Part shown: piece by piece, positions 47,582-60,030 of the stretch | How positions within the stretch are numbered: the stretch's first letter is position 1 | How the letters are laid out: the number at the start of each line of letters is the position of its first letter | Notes under the pieces: model-generated | Databases searched by the model: none | What the model was told of the DNA's origin: nothing | The model's input: only the letters and a program-made list of their open reading frames with translations | Position numbers and translations under genes: made by a program | Assembly (NCBI GenBank): GCA_009667805.1 | Contig: CM019066.1 | Location: 6,448,001-6,512,000, forward strand | Origin: Leptobrachium leishanense | Lineage: Eukaryota > Chordata > Amphibia > Anura > Megophryidae | Direction of reading: 5' to 3' | DNA length: 64,000 nucleotides

Positions 47582-47837
47582 ATATATATATATATTCTAT
47601 ATAGTAAGAGGGAGTGGGTTCAGTGGGGGCGCTCTGATCTCTATGGTCTTGGTTCAATTGGTGCTGCCAGATAGATAGAAGGCACAGACTCTCGAGGGGT
47701 GTGCAGGTGTGGAAATGGCAAGTTTAGGTGGTTTCTATCGGCGCAATATATTGTTATGAATTCTCAGGTTTCAAGAGTAGGTCATACAAACAGTATAATT
47801 GTGACTCTTCACGATATAAAGTGCTCTCGTGCTAAAG

Positions 47838-50800
47838 CACGGGTGTCAAAGACAAGGCCCGCGGGCCAAATCCGGCCCGCCAGACCTCGTCATGTGGCCC
47901 GCCAGCCTTAAACTGGCCCGGGGGTTGAGGGGGCCCAGATGCCGGGCAGCGGGAGTGCCTGCCCGGTCCTGAACAGTCCGTCCTGTTAAAGGGGAGGCGG
48001 CTGTGTGCAGGCGCAGCCGGTCACGTGGTCCGGCTAATCAGGTGGTACTGAGTCTCTGTACCACCTGACTGGCCGGACCGCGTGACCTGCGCGCGCACAC
48101 ACGCAGCCGCATCCCCTTCAACAGGACGGACTGTTCAGGACCGGGCAGGCACTCCCGCTGCCCAGCATCTGGGCCCCCTCAACCCCTGCCGGAGCTGGGG
48201 CAAGTATCCAGGTGAGAGCTGGCTGCCTCTGGGGCATATCCAGGTGAGAGCTGGGGCAAATCCATGTGTAAACTGGGGCAAATCCATGAGTTGGGGGCAA
48301 ATCCATGAGTTGGGGGCAAATCCATGAGCTGGGGGCAAATCCATGAGCTGGGGGCAAATCCATGAGCTGGGGCAAATCCATGTGTGAGCTGGGGCAGTAT
48401 CCATGTGTGAGCTGGGGCAGTATCCATGTGTGAACTGGGGCAAATCCATGAGCTGGGGGCAAATCCATGAGCTGGGGGCAAATCCATGAGCTGGGGCAAA
48501 TCCATGAGCTGGGGAAAATCCATGTGAGAGCTGGGGCAAATCCATGAGCTGGGGGCAAATCCATGAGCTGGGGCAAATCCATGAGCTGGGGCAAATCCAT
48601 GAGGTGGGGCAAATCCATGTGTGAGCTGGGGCAAATCCATGAGCTGGGGCAAATCCATGAGGTGGGGCAAATCCATGAGGTGGGGCAAATCCATGAGCTG
48701 GGGCAAATCCATGTGTGAGCTGGGGCAAATCCATGAGCTGGGGCAAATCCATGTGAGAGCTGGGGCAAATCCATGAGCTGGGGCAAATCCATGAGCTGGG
48801 GCAAATCCATGAGCTGGGGGCAAATCCATGAGGTGGGGCAAATCCATGAGGTGGGGCAAATCCATGAGCTGGGGGCAAATCCATGAGCTGGGGCAAATCC
48901 ATGTGAGAGCTGGGGCAAATCCATGAGCTGGGGGCAATATCCATGTGTGAGCTGGGGCAAATCCATGAGCTGGGGCAAATCCATGAGCTGGGGGCAAATC
49001 CATGTGAGAGCTGGGGCAAATCCATGTGAGAGCTGGGGCATATCCATGTGAGAGCTGGGGCAAATCCATGTGACAGCTGGGGGCAAATCCATGAGCTGGG
49101 GGCAATATCCATGTGTGAGCTGGGGCAAATCCATGAGCTGGGGCAAATCCATGAGCTGGGGGCAAATCCATGTGAGAGCTGGGGCAAATCTATGAGTTGG
49201 GGGCAAATCCATGAGCTGGGGGCAAATCCATGAGCTGGGGGCAAATCCATGAGCTGGGGCAAATCCATGAGCTGGGGAAAATCCATGTGAGAGCTGGGGC
49301 AGTATCCATGTGTGAGCTGGGGCAGTATCCATGTGTGAACTGGGGCAAATCCATGAGCTGGGGGCAAATCCATGAGCTGGGGAAAATCCATGTGAGAGCT
49401 GGGGCAAATCCATGAGCTGGGGGCAAATCCATGAGCTGGGGCAAATCCATGAGCTGGGGCAAATCCATGAGGTGGGGCAAATCCATGTGTGAGCTGGGGC
49501 AAATCCATGAGCTGGGGGCAAATCCATGAGGTGCGGCAAATCCATGAGGTGGGGCAAATCCATGAGCTGGGGCAAATCCATGTGTGAGCTGGGGCAAATC
49601 CATGAGCTGGGGGCAAATCCATGAGCTGGGGCAAATCCATGAGCTGGGGCAAATCCATGAGGTGGGGCAAATCCATGTGTGAGGTGTGAGCTGGGGCAAA
49701 TCCATGAGCTGGGGGCAAATCCATGAGGTGGGGCAAATCCATGAGCTGGGGCAAATCCATGAGCTGGGGCAAATCCATGTGTGAGCTGGGGCAAATCCAT
49801 GAGCTGGGGCAAATCCATGAGCTGGGGCAAATCCATGAGGTGGGGCAAATCCATGTGAGAGCTGGGGCAAATCCATGAGCTGGGGGCAAATCCATGAGCT
49901 GGGGCAAATCCATGAGCTGGGGCAAATCCATGAGGTGGGGCAAATCCATGAGGTGGGGCAAATCCATGAGCTGAGGGCAAATCCATGAGGTGGGGCAAAT
50001 CCATATGAGAGCTGGGGCAAATCCATGAGCTGGGGCAATATCCATGTGTGAGCTGGGGCAAATCCATGAGCTGGGGCAAATCCATGAGCTGGGGGCAAAT
50101 CCATGTGAGAGCTGGGGCAAATCCATGTGAGAGCTGGGGCATATCCATGTGAGAGCTGGGGCAAATCCATGTGAGAGCTGGGGGCAAATCCATGAGCTGG
50201 GGGCAATATCCATGTGTGAGCTGGGGCAAATCGATGAGCTGGGGTAAATCCATGAGCTGGGGGCAAATCCATGTGAGAGCTGGGGCAAATCCATGTGAGA
50301 GCTGGGGCATATCCATGTGAGAGCTGGGGCAAATCCATGTGAGAGCTGGGGGCAAATCCATGAGCTGGGGGCAATATCCATGTGTGAGCTGGGGCAAATC
50401 TATGAGCTGGGGCAAATCCATGTGTGAGCTGGGGCAATATCCATGTGTGAGCTGGGGCAATATCCATGTGTGAGCTGGGGCAGTATCCATGTCAGAGCTG
50501 GGGCAAATCCATGAGCTGGGGCAAATCCATGTGTGAGCTGGGGCAAATCCATGAGCTGGGGGCAAATCCATGAGCTGGGGCAAATCCATGAGCTGGGGGC
50601 AAATCCATGAGGTGGGGCAAATCCATGTGAGAGCTGGGGCAAATCCATGAGCTGGGGGCAAATCCATGAGCTGGGGCAAATCCATGAGCTGGGGCAAATC
50701 CATGAGCTGGGGGCAAATCCATGAGGTGGGGCAAATCCATGAGGTGGGGCAAATCCATGAGCTGGGGCAAATCCATGAGGTGGGGCAAATCCATGTGAGA

Positions 50801-52844
50801 GCTGGGGCAAATCCATGAGCTGGGGGCAATATCCATGTGTGAGCTGGGGCAAATCCATGAGCTGGGGCAAATCCATGAGCTGGGGGCAAATCCATGAGCT
50901 GGGGCAAATCCATGTGAGAGCTGGGGCAAATCCATGTGAGAGCTGGGGCATATCCATGTGAGAGCTGGGGCAAATCCATGTGAGAGCTGGGGGCAAATCC
51001 ATGAGCTGGGGGCAATATCCATGTGTGAGCTGGGGCAAATCCATGAGCTGGGGCAAATCCATGTGTGAGCTGGGGCAAATCCATGTGTGGGGCAATATCC
51101 ATGTGTGAGCTGGGGCAATATCCATGTGTGAGCTGGGGCAGTATCCATGTGTGAGCTGGGGCAGTATCCATGTGAGAGCTGGGGCAAATCCATGAGCTGG
51201 GGCAAATCCATGTGTGAGCTGGGGCAAATCCATGAGCTGGGGGCAAATCCATGAGCTGGGGGCAAATCCATGAGCTGGGGCAAATCCATGTGAGAGCTGG
51301 GGCAAATCCATGAGCTGGGGCGCAATATCCATGTGTGAGCTGGGGCAAATCCATGAGCTGGGGTAAAATCCATGAGCTGGGGGCAAATCCATGAGCTGGG
51401 GGGCAAATCCATGTGAGAGCTGGGGCAAATCCATGTGAGTGATGGGGCAAATCCATGTGAGAGCTGGGGCAAATCCATGTGAGAGCTGGGGCAAATCCAT
51501 GAGCTGGGGCAAATCCATGAGCTGGGGCAAATCCATGAGCTGGGGCAAATCCATGAGCTGGGGGCAAATCCATGAGGTGGGGCAAATCCATGAGGTGGGG
51601 CAAATCCATGAGGTGGGGCAAATCCATGTGAGAGCTGGGGCAAATCCATGAGCTGGGGGCAATATCCATGTGTGAGCTGGGGCAAATCCATGAGCTGGGG
51701 CAAATCCATGAGCTGGGGGCAAATCCATGAGCTGGGGCAAATCCATGTGAGAGCTGGGGCAAATCCATGTGAGAGCTGGGGCATATCCATGTGAGAGCTG
51801 GGGCAAATCCATGTGAGAGCTGGGGCAAAATCCATGAGCTGGGGGCAATATCCATGTGTGAGCTGGGGCAAATCCATGAGCTGGGGCAAATCCATGTGTG
51901 AGCTGGGGCAAATCCATGTGTGAGCTGGGGCAATATCCATGTGTGAGCTGGGGCAATATCCATGTGTGAGCTGGGGCAGTATCCATGTGTGAGCTGGGGC
52001 AGTATCCATGTGAGAGCTGGGGCAAATCCATGAGCTGGGGCAAATCCATGTGTGAGCTGGGGCAAATCCATGAGCTGGGGGCAAATCCATGAGCGCTGGG
52101 GGCAAATCCATGAGCTGGGGCAAATCCATGTGAGAGCTGGGGCAAATCCATGAGCTGGGGCAATATCCATGTGTGAGCTGGGGCAAATCCATGAGCTGGG
52201 GTAAAATCCATGAGCTGGGGGCAAATCCATGAGCTGGGGGCAAATCCATGTGAGAGCTGGGGCAAATCCATGTGAGTGATGGGGCAAATCCATGTGAGAG
52301 CTGGGGCAAATCCATGTGAGAGCTGGGGGCAATATCCATGTGTGAGCTGGGGCAAATCCATGAGCTGGGGCAAATCCATGTGAGAGCTTGGGGCAATATC
52401 CATGTGTGAGCTGGGGCAAATCCATGAGCTGGGGCAAATCCATGTGTGAGCTGGGGCAAATCCATGAGCTGGGGGCAAATCCATGAGCTGGGGGCAAATC
52501 CATGTGAGAGCTGGGGCAGTATCCATGTGTGAGCTGGGGCAAATCCATGTGAGAGCTGGGGCAAATCCATGTGAGAGCTGGGGCAATATCGAAAACTCAT
52601 TTTTCAATAAATTGTACAATAATTGTACATTTGAATATCTACTTGCCATTATTCTGACTATGTTTCTGCTTTCAGAGCTAGTTATTATTACTTACATTTT
52701 TACAAAAAACAGTAATAATTGAATGCAGTGACAATAATTTATGATAATAAAGAGTGGACACATAGTCCTACAGATACAACTGGCCCTTTGAGGGTGACCA
52801 AACTGCTGATGCGGCCCCGATGACATTTGAGTTTGACACCCCTG
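47838..52844. mobile_element. Non-autonomous hAT element swollen by a 4.4-kb minisatellite (5007 bp)
   Basis: Exact 8-bp duplication TGCTAAAG (47830-47837 and 52845-52852). Ends are CACGGGTGTCAAAGAC and, inverted, GAGTTTGACACCCCTG, a known vertebrate hAT-type terminus. A 260-bp GC-rich palindrome (about 47925-48183) comes first, then the array, then about 250 bp of tail. No transposase is present. The inverted partner arm of the host element retains the unoccupied site, which confirms insertion. Confidence 0.93.
48197..52590. repeat. Minisatellite, 18-23 bp units (AAATCCATGAGCTGGGGC type)
   Basis: More than 200 units. The common forms are GGGGCAAATCCATGAGCT (18), a +1 G variant, the GTGAGAG form (22) and the CAATATCCATGTGTGAG form (23). 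Units are organised in larger blocks: the rare GAGTGATGGGG variant with its neighbours recurs at 51437 and 52275, about 840 bp apart. No stop triplet occurs in several minus-strand frames, giving a false 1476-codon frame. Confidence 0.95.
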
Positions 52845-53699
52845 TGCTAAAGTGTCTCGTGCTATTGTTACTTGTGATCATGTCTGGACGCGGTAAAGGA
52901 GCCCACTGAATAGGTGACAGACGGGAAACCCCAGAGACCAACTACTGTCCAGACACCAAGTGAGCAAACAAAGGGGTTAAGGCGCCCACCAACAAGGAGC
53001 GCCACACGCTTAAGAGTTGAGCCTGGACATCGAAGGCTCCTCAATCGGTGAGTGTATACGAATCCAACCTTTTAATATCCTATCTGATTGATATTGTGCC
53101 ATGAGAGCGCTGTCCCTTTTATTTTTCCGGTCGAGACGATAAGGCTGTCACAAAGAAGGGCAGAAGCCACTCTCTATTTGGCTCAAGGCACTTTAATCCA
53201 GAGCCTGGACACATGAGGCTCTGGAATTTGTAAGTGTGATACCACTATTTTTTGCACTTTGTACGATTTGAAATAGTATTGCAGTATCTTCTCCTTTCTC
53301 TCCTTTGTTTTGATTTATTGGAGCACACCAGTGACCATAAGAGAATTGACAAAGAGAGGAACAATAAGAAACCATCACTAAAAACATCAGATTCATAAGT
53401 ACTTTGAATTTGCCTTATTTTTGGCACAACCAACTTAAAACAGGACTCGAACTAAGCCTGTCAACCTCATTGAACCTTATATATTTTTAGCACGATCAGC
53501 ATTATATTGCACTTTATGCACTATATGCACTTCATTTAAGAGTCATCAACTAATTTGCACAATTGTGTTATCGAGACACTTTAGCACGAGAGCACTTTAT
53601 ATCGTGAAGAGTCACAATTATACTGTTTGTATGACCTACTCTTGAAACCTGAGAAACCATAACAATATATTGCGCCGATAGAAACCACCTAAACTTGCT

Positions 53700-54383
53700 A
53701 TATATTCTATATGTCTAGATGTATATATGTACCTGCTCAGTTATATAAAATATGTTTAATTTCACACAATTCCAAAAATAGGCCCACCAAAATCTTCAGC
53801 CAAAGGCCCATAAAGATCTTAATTCGGCCCTGCCTTACAACCGACATAATACAACAGTTTTTCAAGTGGATATCTCTGTGTAACCGGGAAATATTCACTA
53901 GCCGCAGCACAGAGCCTCAGCTGCAATAACTGCTTTTGGCCTCCAGATGGTGCCACCTGCCTGCCAAATGGAAGTAGTACAGTAAATCATGTGTTAATTA
54001 TATTGGGACTATTCCCACTTTATTATTAAAGAAAAGGGAATAAAAAATGTAAAAAAAAAAACAGGGGGAGGGGAATTCTGGGAAATCACTTGGCAGTGAC
54101 GGGGTTTATAAAAGTCACGGATGAAAAGTCGTCGGAATGATCGAAAGCAGCGAGCAGTCCGATATAATTTTTTTTTTCTCCGTTCAGCTTAATGTTTTCT
54201 TTCGCGTTCTCCTGGTCTCTAATGAATATTTCTGACTTGTGACACAAGAATTAATATAAATGAATGAACCCCTGCGCACGTCACAGTGAGAAATTAATGA
54301 AAGTGTGATTTCTGACGTCTGAACAACCTGCAATGCTGGATGTGTCCATTTTGCTGTGATTGTGTCCCTGTTTTTTTTTGCAG
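53700..54383. repeat. Intronic sequence with a TTAA-family repeat fragment
   Basis: 53925-54115 has GGCCTCCAGATGGTGCCACC and AAATCACTTGGCAGTGACGG, matching in reverse the TTAA-type family at 22077-22230. A short segment near 53780-53830 (GGCCCATAAAGATCTTAATT) looks like another old repeat. The rest, up to the polypyrimidine acceptor, is unremarkable. Confidence 0.5.
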
Positions 54384-54520
54384 GGAATGGACTTGTACCA
54401 TGAAAACAGGAAGTACTTTGGGCTCCCAGAGTTAATTGAAGCAACAGTATCAGGACACAGCCTTCCCTTGCTCCGCCACGACAGCTCCTTTGAAGCCATT
54501 GTCATAGCCCTGGGGAAAAG
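54384..54520 (+). CDS. greb1/greb1l: GREB1-family gene, internal exon (fourth in window)
   Basis: A strong acceptor (nine Ts then GCAG) ends at 54383 and a donor GTACTT starts at 54521. The exon opens in phase 0, as the previous one closes, and ends two bases into an Arg codon. It reads MDLYHENRKYFGLPELIEA and SGHSLPLLRHDSSFEAIV, a segment I recognise strongly from GREB1/GREB1L. The preceding intron is 16.8 kb because of the minisatellite locus and the 5-kb hAT. Confidence 0.95.
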
Positions 54521-54755
54521 GTACTTTAGATAAAGAGGATATTTAAGTCATCTGAGAAAAATACAACAGCACCGCTCTTTAAGATCGTTTATTTATGTAG
54601 GAGAAAATACTCTTTGGATTTTGTAATGAATCGTTAGATAAATTTTCTTAAAGGGACAGAACGTCTCTTATTTATTTAATTTCTGGAAAACTGGCCTGAA
54701 CATTGCAGCGGCCAAAGTTTAGAACAGAGCGGCCTGAAATCACATGTAATTGCTT

Positions 54756-54932
54756 AGAACAGTGCTTCCCAATCCTGGTCCTCAGGTCGCCCTAACAGGG
54801 CAGGTTTTAAGGATCACCTTGAGGAAATGCAGACTGAATCCTGCAATCACTGAGCAGCAAATCATATCACCTGTGCTGTGCTTCACATATCCTGCAAACC
54901 TGGCCTGTTAGGAGGGCTTTGGGGACAAATGC
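54756..54932. mobile_element. Short MITE-like inverted repeat
   Basis: GCTTCCCAATCCTGGTCCTC and, inverted near the right end, GGAGGGCTTTGGGGAC, with AACAGGGCAGGTTTTA against AAACCTGGCCTGTTAG. The ends are worn and no target duplication is clear. The stretch 54933-55373 shows nothing identifiable. Confidence 0.5.
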
Positions 54933-55373
54933 TTATGAAGCCAAGACAGGTAGACTGTTATATCAGTCATGTCACATAAGTTTGGACCTCACAGGCATCC
55001 TTTGAATTAATCTTCTTCCGAGTAGAGCTTAAAAAAAGAGCCAAAGTACCAAAAAATAATGATTTTTTTAATAAATTTTAACTTTATAGACGAGCGAGGT
55101 CTTGTAATACGATCAGTACATACGCTTTGTCTGCTGAGCGTCATGTCACAAACCAAGGCCGTGGCCACACGAAGGCACTGAGTGCGTCTGTGTGACCTTT
55201 CCTCCCTGCGTCTGTCCCAGCATTCTGACGGCCCGGGGAGGGCCACACGGTGTAACGTGCGTAATAGTATCACGCATTACACCGGATGTGCTGAAACCCT
55301 CCCAACAGATAGCAGTGATCCCATTAGTGATAAACGTCCTACACAGTAACCCTTCTCTCGCTCCTCTCGCTCC

Positions 55374-56261
55374 TCTCACTCCTTCTCTCTCTCTCGCTCC
55401 CTCTCTCTCTCGCTCCCTCTCTCTCTCGCTCAGTCTCTCTTGCTCCCTCTCTCTCTTGCTCCGTCTCTCTCGCTTCTTTTCTCTCTCTCGCTCCTCTCTC
55501 TCTCTCGCTCCTTCTCTCTCCTTCTCTCTCGCTCCTTCTCTCTCTCTTGCGCTCCTTCTCTCGCTCTCTTGCGCTCCTTCTCTCTCTCGCTCCTTCTCTC
55601 TCTCGCAGTTCTCTCTCTCTCGCTTCTTCTCGCTCTCTCGCTCCTTCTCTCTCTCGCTCCTTCTCTCTCTCTCGCTCCTTCGCTCTCTCGCTCCTTCTCT
55701 CTCTCTCACTCCTTCTCTCGCTCCTTCTCTCTCTCTCGCTCTTTCTCTCTTCTCCTTCTCTCTCTCTCGCTCCTTCTCTCTCTCTCTCGCTCCTTCTCGC
55801 TCCTTCTCGCTCTCTCGCTCCTTCTCTCTCTCTCGCTCCTCTCTCTCTCTCTCGCTCCTTCTCTCTCTCTCGCTCCTTCTCTCTCTCGCTCCTTCTCTCT
55901 CTCGCTCCTTCTCTCTCTCGCTCCTTCTCTCTCGCTCGCTCCTTCTCTCTCTCTCGCTCCTTCTCTCTCTCTTGCGCTCCTTCTCTCGCTCTCTTGCGCT
56001 CCTTCTCTCTCTCTCGCTCCTTCTCTCTCTCGCTCCTCTCTCTCGCAGTTCTCTCTCTCTCGCTTCTTCTCGCTCTCTCGCTCCTTCTCTCTCTCTCGCT
56101 CCTTCGCTCTCTCGCTCCTTCTCTCTCTCTCACTCCTTCTCTCGCTCCTTCTCTCTCTCTCGCTCTTTCTCTCTTGCTCCTTCTCTCTCTCTCGCTCCTT
56201 CTCTCTCTCTCTCTCTCTCTCTCGCTCCTTCTCTCTCTCTCTCTCTCTCTCTCTCGCTCCT

Positions 56262-56302
<41 letters not shown>

Positions 56303-59156
56303 GCTCCTTCTCTCTCTCTCTTGCTCCTTCTCTCTCTCTCGCTCCTTCTCTCTCTCTCGCTCCTTCTCTCTCTCTCGCTCCTTCTCTCTCCTCTCTCTCT
56401 TGCTCCTTCTCTCTCTCTCTGCCTCTCTCTCTCTCTCTCGCTCCTTCTCTCTCTCTCGCTCCTCTCTCTCCTCTCTCTCTTGCTCCTTCTCTCTCTCTCT
56501 GTCTCTCTCTCTCTTCTCGCTCCTTCTCTCTCTCTCTCTCTCTCGCTCCTTCTCTCTCTCCGCTCCTTCTCTCTCTCTCTCGCTCCTTCTCTCTCTCTCT
56601 CGCTCCTTCTCTCTCTCTCGCTCCTCTCTCTCTTCTCTCGCTCCTTCTCTCTCTCTCTCGCTCCTTCTCTCTCTCGCTCCTCTCTCTCTCTCGCTCCTTC
56701 TCTCTCTCTCGCCCCTTCTCTCTCTCTCGCTCCTTCTCTCTCTCCTCTCTCTCTCTCGCTCCTTCTCTCTCTCGCTCCTTTCCTCTTCTCTCTCTCTCGC
56801 TCCTTCTCTCTCTCTCTCTCGCTCCTCTCTTCCTTCTCTCTCTCTCGCTCCTTCTCTCTCTCGCTCCTCTCTCCTTCTCGCTCTCTCGCTCCTTCTCTCT
56901 CTCTCGCTCCTTCTCTCTCTCTCGCTCCTTCTCTCTCTCTCTCTCGCTCCTTCTCTCTCCTTCTCTCTCTCGCTCCTTCTCTCTCGCTCCTTCTCTCTCT
57001 CTCGCTCCTTCTCTCTCTCTCTCGCTCCTTCTCTCTCTCTGCGCTTCCTTCTCTCGCTCTCTTGCGCTCCTTCTCTCTCTCTCGCTCCTTCTCTCTCGCT
57101 CCTCTCTCTCGCAGTTCTCTCTCTCTCGCTTCTTCTCGCTCTCTCGCTCCTTCTCTCTCTCTCGCTCCTTCGCTCTCTCGCTCCTTCTCTCTCTCTTGCG
57201 CTCCTTCTCTCGCTCTCTTGCGCTCCTTCTCTCTCTCTCGCTCCTTCTCTCTCGCTCCTCTCTCTCGCAGTTCTCTCTCTCTCGCTTCTTCTCGCTCTCT
57301 CGCTCCTCTCTCTCTCTCGCTCCTTCTCTCTCTCTCGCTCCTTCGCTCTCTCGCTCCTTCTCTCTCTCACTCCTTCTCTCGCTCCTTCTCTCTCTCTCGC
57401 TCTTCTCTCTGCTCCTTTTCTCTCTCTCTCGCTCCTTCTCTCTCTCTCTCTCGCTCCTTCTCTCTCTCTCTCTCGCTCCTTCTCTCTCTCTCTTCTCTCC
57501 TCCTTCTCCTTCTCTCTCTCTCTCGCTCCTTCTCTCTCTCTCTCGCTCCTTCTCTCTCTCTCGCTCCTTCTCTCTCTCGCTCCTTCTCTCTCTCTCTCGC
57601 TCCTTCTCTCTCCTCTCTCTCTTGCTCCTTCTCTCTCTCTCTGCCTCTCTCTCTCGCTCCTTCTCTCTCTCTCTCGCTCGCTCTCGCTCTCTCTCGCTCT
57701 CTCGCTCCTTCTCTCTCTCTCTCGCTCCTTCTCTCTCTCTCTCGCTCCTCTCTCTCTTCTCGCTCCTTTTCTCTCTCTCGCTCCTTCTCTCTCTCTCGCT
57801 CCTTCTCTCTCTCTCGCTCCTTCTCTCTCTCTCTCGCCCCTTCTCTCTCTCTCGCTCCTTCTTCTCTCCTTCTCTCTCTCTGCCTCTCTCTCTCTCTCGC
57901 TCCTTCTCTCTCTCTCGCTCCTTCTCTCTCTCTCTCTCGTCCTTCTCTCTCTCTCTCTCGCTCCTTCTCTCTCTCTCTCGCTCCTTCTCTCTCCTTCTCT
58001 CTCTCGCTCCTTCTCGCTCCTTCGCTCTCTCGCTCCTTCTCTCTCTCTCGCTCCTTCGCTCTCTCGCGCCTTCTCTCTCTCTCACTCCTTCTCTCGCTCC
58101 TTCTCTCTCTCTCTCTCGCTCTTCTCTCTCTCTCTCTCGCTCCTTCTCTCTCCTTCTCTCTCTCTCTCTCTCGCTCTTTCTCTCTTGCTCCTTCTCTCTC
58201 TCTCGCTCCTTCTCTCTCTTGCTCCTTCTCTCTCCTTCTCTCTCTCTCTCGCTCCTTCTCGCTCTCTCGCTCCTTCTCTCTCTCTCGCTCCTTCTCGCTC
58301 TCTCGCTCCTTCTCTCTCTCTCGCTCCTTCTCTCTCTCTCTCGCTCCTTCTCTCTCTCTCTCGCTCCTTCTCTCTCGCTCCTTCTCTCTCTCTCGCTCCT
58401 TCTCTCTCTCTCGCTCCTTCTCTCTCTCTCGCTCCTTCTCTCTCTCGCTCCTTCTCTCTCCTCTCTCTCTTGCTCCTTCTCTCTCTCTTGCTCCTTCTCT
58501 CTCTCTTGCTCCTTCTCTCTCTCTCTGCCTCTCTCTCTGTCTCTCTCTCTCTCTCTCTCTCGCTCCTTCTCTCTCTCTCGCTCCTTCTCTCTCCTCTCTC
58601 TTGCTCCTTCTCTCTCTCTCTGCCTCTCTCTCTCTCTCTCTCTTGCTCCTTCTCTCTCTCTCTGCCTCTCTCTCTCTCTCTCTCTCTCGCTCCTTCTCTC
58701 TCTCTCTCTCGCTCCTTCTCTCTCTCTCTCTCGCTCCTTCTCTCTCTCGCCCCTTCTCTCTCTCTCGCTCCTTCTCGCCCCTTCTCTCTCTCTCTGCCTC
58801 TCTCTCTCGCTCCTTCTCTCTCTCGCTCCTTCTCTCTCTCGCTCCTTCTCTCTCTCTCTCGCTCCTTCTCTCTCTCTCTCGCTCCTTCTCTCTCCTTCTC
58901 TCTCTCTCGCTCCTTCTCGCTCCTTCTCTCTCTCGCTCCTTCTCTCTCCTCTCTCTCTCTCGCTCCTTCTCGCTCCTTCTCTCTCTCGCTCCTTCTCGCT
59001 CCTTCTCTCTCTCGCTCCTTCTCTCTCTCTCTTCTCTCTCTCTCGCTCCTTCTCTCTCTCGCTCCTTCTCTCTCCTTCTCTCTCCTTCTCTCTCTCTCGC
59101 TCCTTCGCTCTCTCTCTCCTTCGCTCTGCTACTTCTCTCTCTCTTTCTCTCCTTCT
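55374..59156. repeat. Polypyrimidine minisatellite, CTCTCTCTCGCTCCTT units (3.8 kb)
   Basis: Almost pure C/T on the plus strand, broken mostly by the G of each CGCTCC. Units are 12-24 bp. Rare variants (CTCTTGCGCTCC, CGCAGTTCTCTC, CTGCCTCTCTC) recur in the same order several times, for example CGCAGTTCTCTCTCTCTCG near 55607, 56045, 57112 and 57268. Open frames of over 1200 codons on both strands (Ser/Leu-rich and Arg/Glu-rich) are artefacts of composition. Confidence 0.97.
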
Positions 59157-59885
59157 CTAAGGTAAAGTGCAGGTTAATATGTTTTCCTTTATACTGTACA
59201 GTATTTTGTGTTACTGGAATCATTTTCATATGAATAAATGGTCGTGGAACAAATCGTCAGAGTTTCCATTATTTCTTATGGGGAAATTCGTTTTGATATA
59301 AGAGTGATTTGGATTACAAGCACGTTTCTGGAACGGATTATGCTCAGAATCCAAGGTATTAACGTAAAGGGTTGACCTCTAACAAGATTTGCTCAAGTTA
59401 GTACAAAAAATCATTTTTTAACCGATATATTAATGAGAAGGCACCGTGATAAAGTATCGGAAATGACACGCCATGTATTGAGTGTGAATAAAACGAGGAG
59501 GAGAGCATTGTGTATATATACCCCTGTTATAAGCGTCGTCTGTCAAATTTTGGGGCTGCTTTATCTTGCTGGTCTTTTTTTTTTAAAGACACCGTCGGGC
59601 TTGTACGAACTGTTCATGTTCTCCCTATTTGATTTTTTTCCTCAGAAATGTCTTTGTGCCACAGAATCGTTATCTTATTTAAGTTGACCTCAGTTTATTC
59701 GTGTAACACAGCATTAACATGCTAAATCTGGAAGAAACGCACTGGGTTTACGATAATCCCTACGTTTACGCAACAAAACCGACCACATTGAAAGCCAAGA
59801 AAAGTACAGCGATAAAGGCAAAATTATTTTTTAATGGACATGGGTACAAAAAGAAATAGGCACATAGGCCCAATATGGTATAGAA
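59157..59885. other. Intronic sequence, nothing recognised
   Basis: AT-rich; the frame at 59433-59687 has no recognisable domain. Confidence 0.4.
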
Positions 59886-60022
59886 CCTGGGTCAGCAACC
59901 TTGCCTCCCTGATGTTTTGGGAACTACATCTCCCATGATGCTCAGTTCAACCCATTAGGCTGGCTGAGCCACATGGGAAATGTAGTTCCCAAAACATCAG
60001 GGAGCCAAGGTTGCTGACCCTT
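59886..60022. mobile_element. Palindromic MITE with GGTCAGCAACC ends (137 bp)
   Basis: GGTATAGAA is repeated on both sides (59877-59885 and 60023-60031), an 8- to 9-bp duplication. Ends GGGTCAGCAACCTTG and CAAGGTTGCTGACCC are inverted; the interior ACTACATCTCCCATGATG faces CATGGGAAATGTAGTT. Probably hAT-derived. Confidence 0.8.
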
Positions 60023-60030
60023 GGTATAGA

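Larger units (their letters stand above)
47717..53699. repeat. Inverted-repeat element split by a 5-kb hAT
   Basis: The left arm 47717-47837 (GCAAGTTTAGGTGGTTTC through CACGATATAAAGTGCTCTCG) is the reverse complement of 53570-53699. After removal of the hAT and one TSD copy the host element is about 970 bp. Its interior (52853-53570) has no recognisable gene. Confidence 0.8.

Noticed and set aside
48118..52548. 1476-codon minus-strand open frame (HGFAPAHGFAPSS type)
   Set aside because: It lies wholly in the minisatellite of a hAT element. At least two other minus-strand frames are also open because the unit lacks stop triplets on that strand; there is no start context or conserved domain.
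55192..59233. Plus-strand frames over 1200 codons (SLSLAPSLS) and minus-strand Arg/Glu-rich frames of 550-650 codons
   Set aside because: Composition artefact of the polypyrimidine array, open in all frames on both strands.
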